DNA of 5,278 nt. Source: Planctomycetota bacterium (lineage in GTDB: Bacteria; Planctomycetota; Brocadiia; JAJRTI01). The position numbers were made by a program, and so were the translations under genes. Location of the stretch: NCBI GenBank assembly GCA_024278415.1, contig JAJRTI010000801.1, forward strand, positions 1 to 5,278, read 5' to 3'. The notes under the pieces are model-generated. The model did no database searches. It saw only the letters and a list, made by a program, of their open reading frames with translations, and was not told the DNA's origin. Numbering within the stretch: position 1 is the stretch's first letter; each line of letters begins with the position of its first letter. Below are positions 5,261-5,278 of the stretch, piece by piece.

Positions 5261-5278
5261 TTGTAGTGGCGACCGTTA
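5261..5278 (+). repeat. Probable REP-like element cut by the window edge
   Basis: The last 18 bases, TTGTAGTGGCGACCGTTA, begin with the same TTGTAGT foot as the units at 2124 and 2190 and continue into GGCGACC. That would be the left arm of a hairpin whose right arm lies outside the window. Nine bases (GCTTGTAGT) are identical to the start of the 2122 copy. Confidence 0.5.

Larger units (their letters stand above)
4832..5278. other. 447-base gene-free region upstream of the secreted protein
   Basis: From left to right it holds the Shine-Dalgarno and leader, the promoter at 4937-4965, an 11-G run, a stretch with no recognisable content (about 5030-5180), short perfect palindromes (CGAGGCCTCG at about 5181-5190 and GGAGCGCTCC at 5249-5258) and a REP-like foot at the right edge. 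Open frames here are short, have no ribosome binding site and no family resemblance. Confidence 0.6.

Overview
The window reads as a bacterial chromosome segment of high GC content (well above 60% by eye). Five protein-coding genes all lie on the minus strand, so transcription runs from high to low coordinates. No RNA genes, CRISPR arrays, integrases or transposase genes were seen. The gene types are a Tat-exported Gfo/Idh/MocA oxidoreductase, a secreted HEAT-repeat protein with a KLSHMARYALEP motif, an MtaA/CmuA-like member of the uroporphyrinogen decarboxylase family, and an orphan DUF433 protein. This combination, with GTAG-type palindromic repeats in the gaps, is what I associate with Planctomycetota, Verrucomicrobiota, Lentisphaerae or Candidatus Hydrogenedentota. 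That assignment is inference from gene content, not proof.

Layout, in the direction of transcription. Positions 5278-4832 are a gene-free leader. It ends, at the window edge, in what looks like half of a REP-type repeat, and also holds an 11-G homopolymer and a near-consensus sigma70 promoter at 4937-4965. Next comes a secreted protein of unknown function (4831-3875, start set by a good Shine-Dalgarno). A 253-base gap full of inverted repeats follows, including a 48-nt hairpin with 15-bp perfect arms just past the stop codon. Then come the URO-D/MtaA-like gene (3621-2614), a short gap with a possible promoter, and the DUF433 gene (2513-2259). A 303-base gap holds a pair of oppositely oriented REP-like hairpins (2124-2190). 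Last are the Gfo/Idh/MocA oxidoreductase (1955-678) and, 102 bases on, the first 191 codons of the HEAT-repeat protein, which runs off the left edge.

How the genes may work together: the oxidoreductase and the HEAT protein are close, co-directional and both predicted to leave the cytoplasm. They may form part of an envelope-located sugar-processing set, as is common for these families in the phyla above. The URO-D-like gene probably acts separately in the cytoplasm, in methyl or corrinoid metabolism. DUF433 proteins are usually toxin-antitoxin components, but no toxin partner is present here. I found no clearly new multi-gene system. The most informative non-gene signal is the REP/BIME-like pair, whose two halves differ by a compensatory base-pair change. 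The least explained gene is the secreted protein at 3875-4831.
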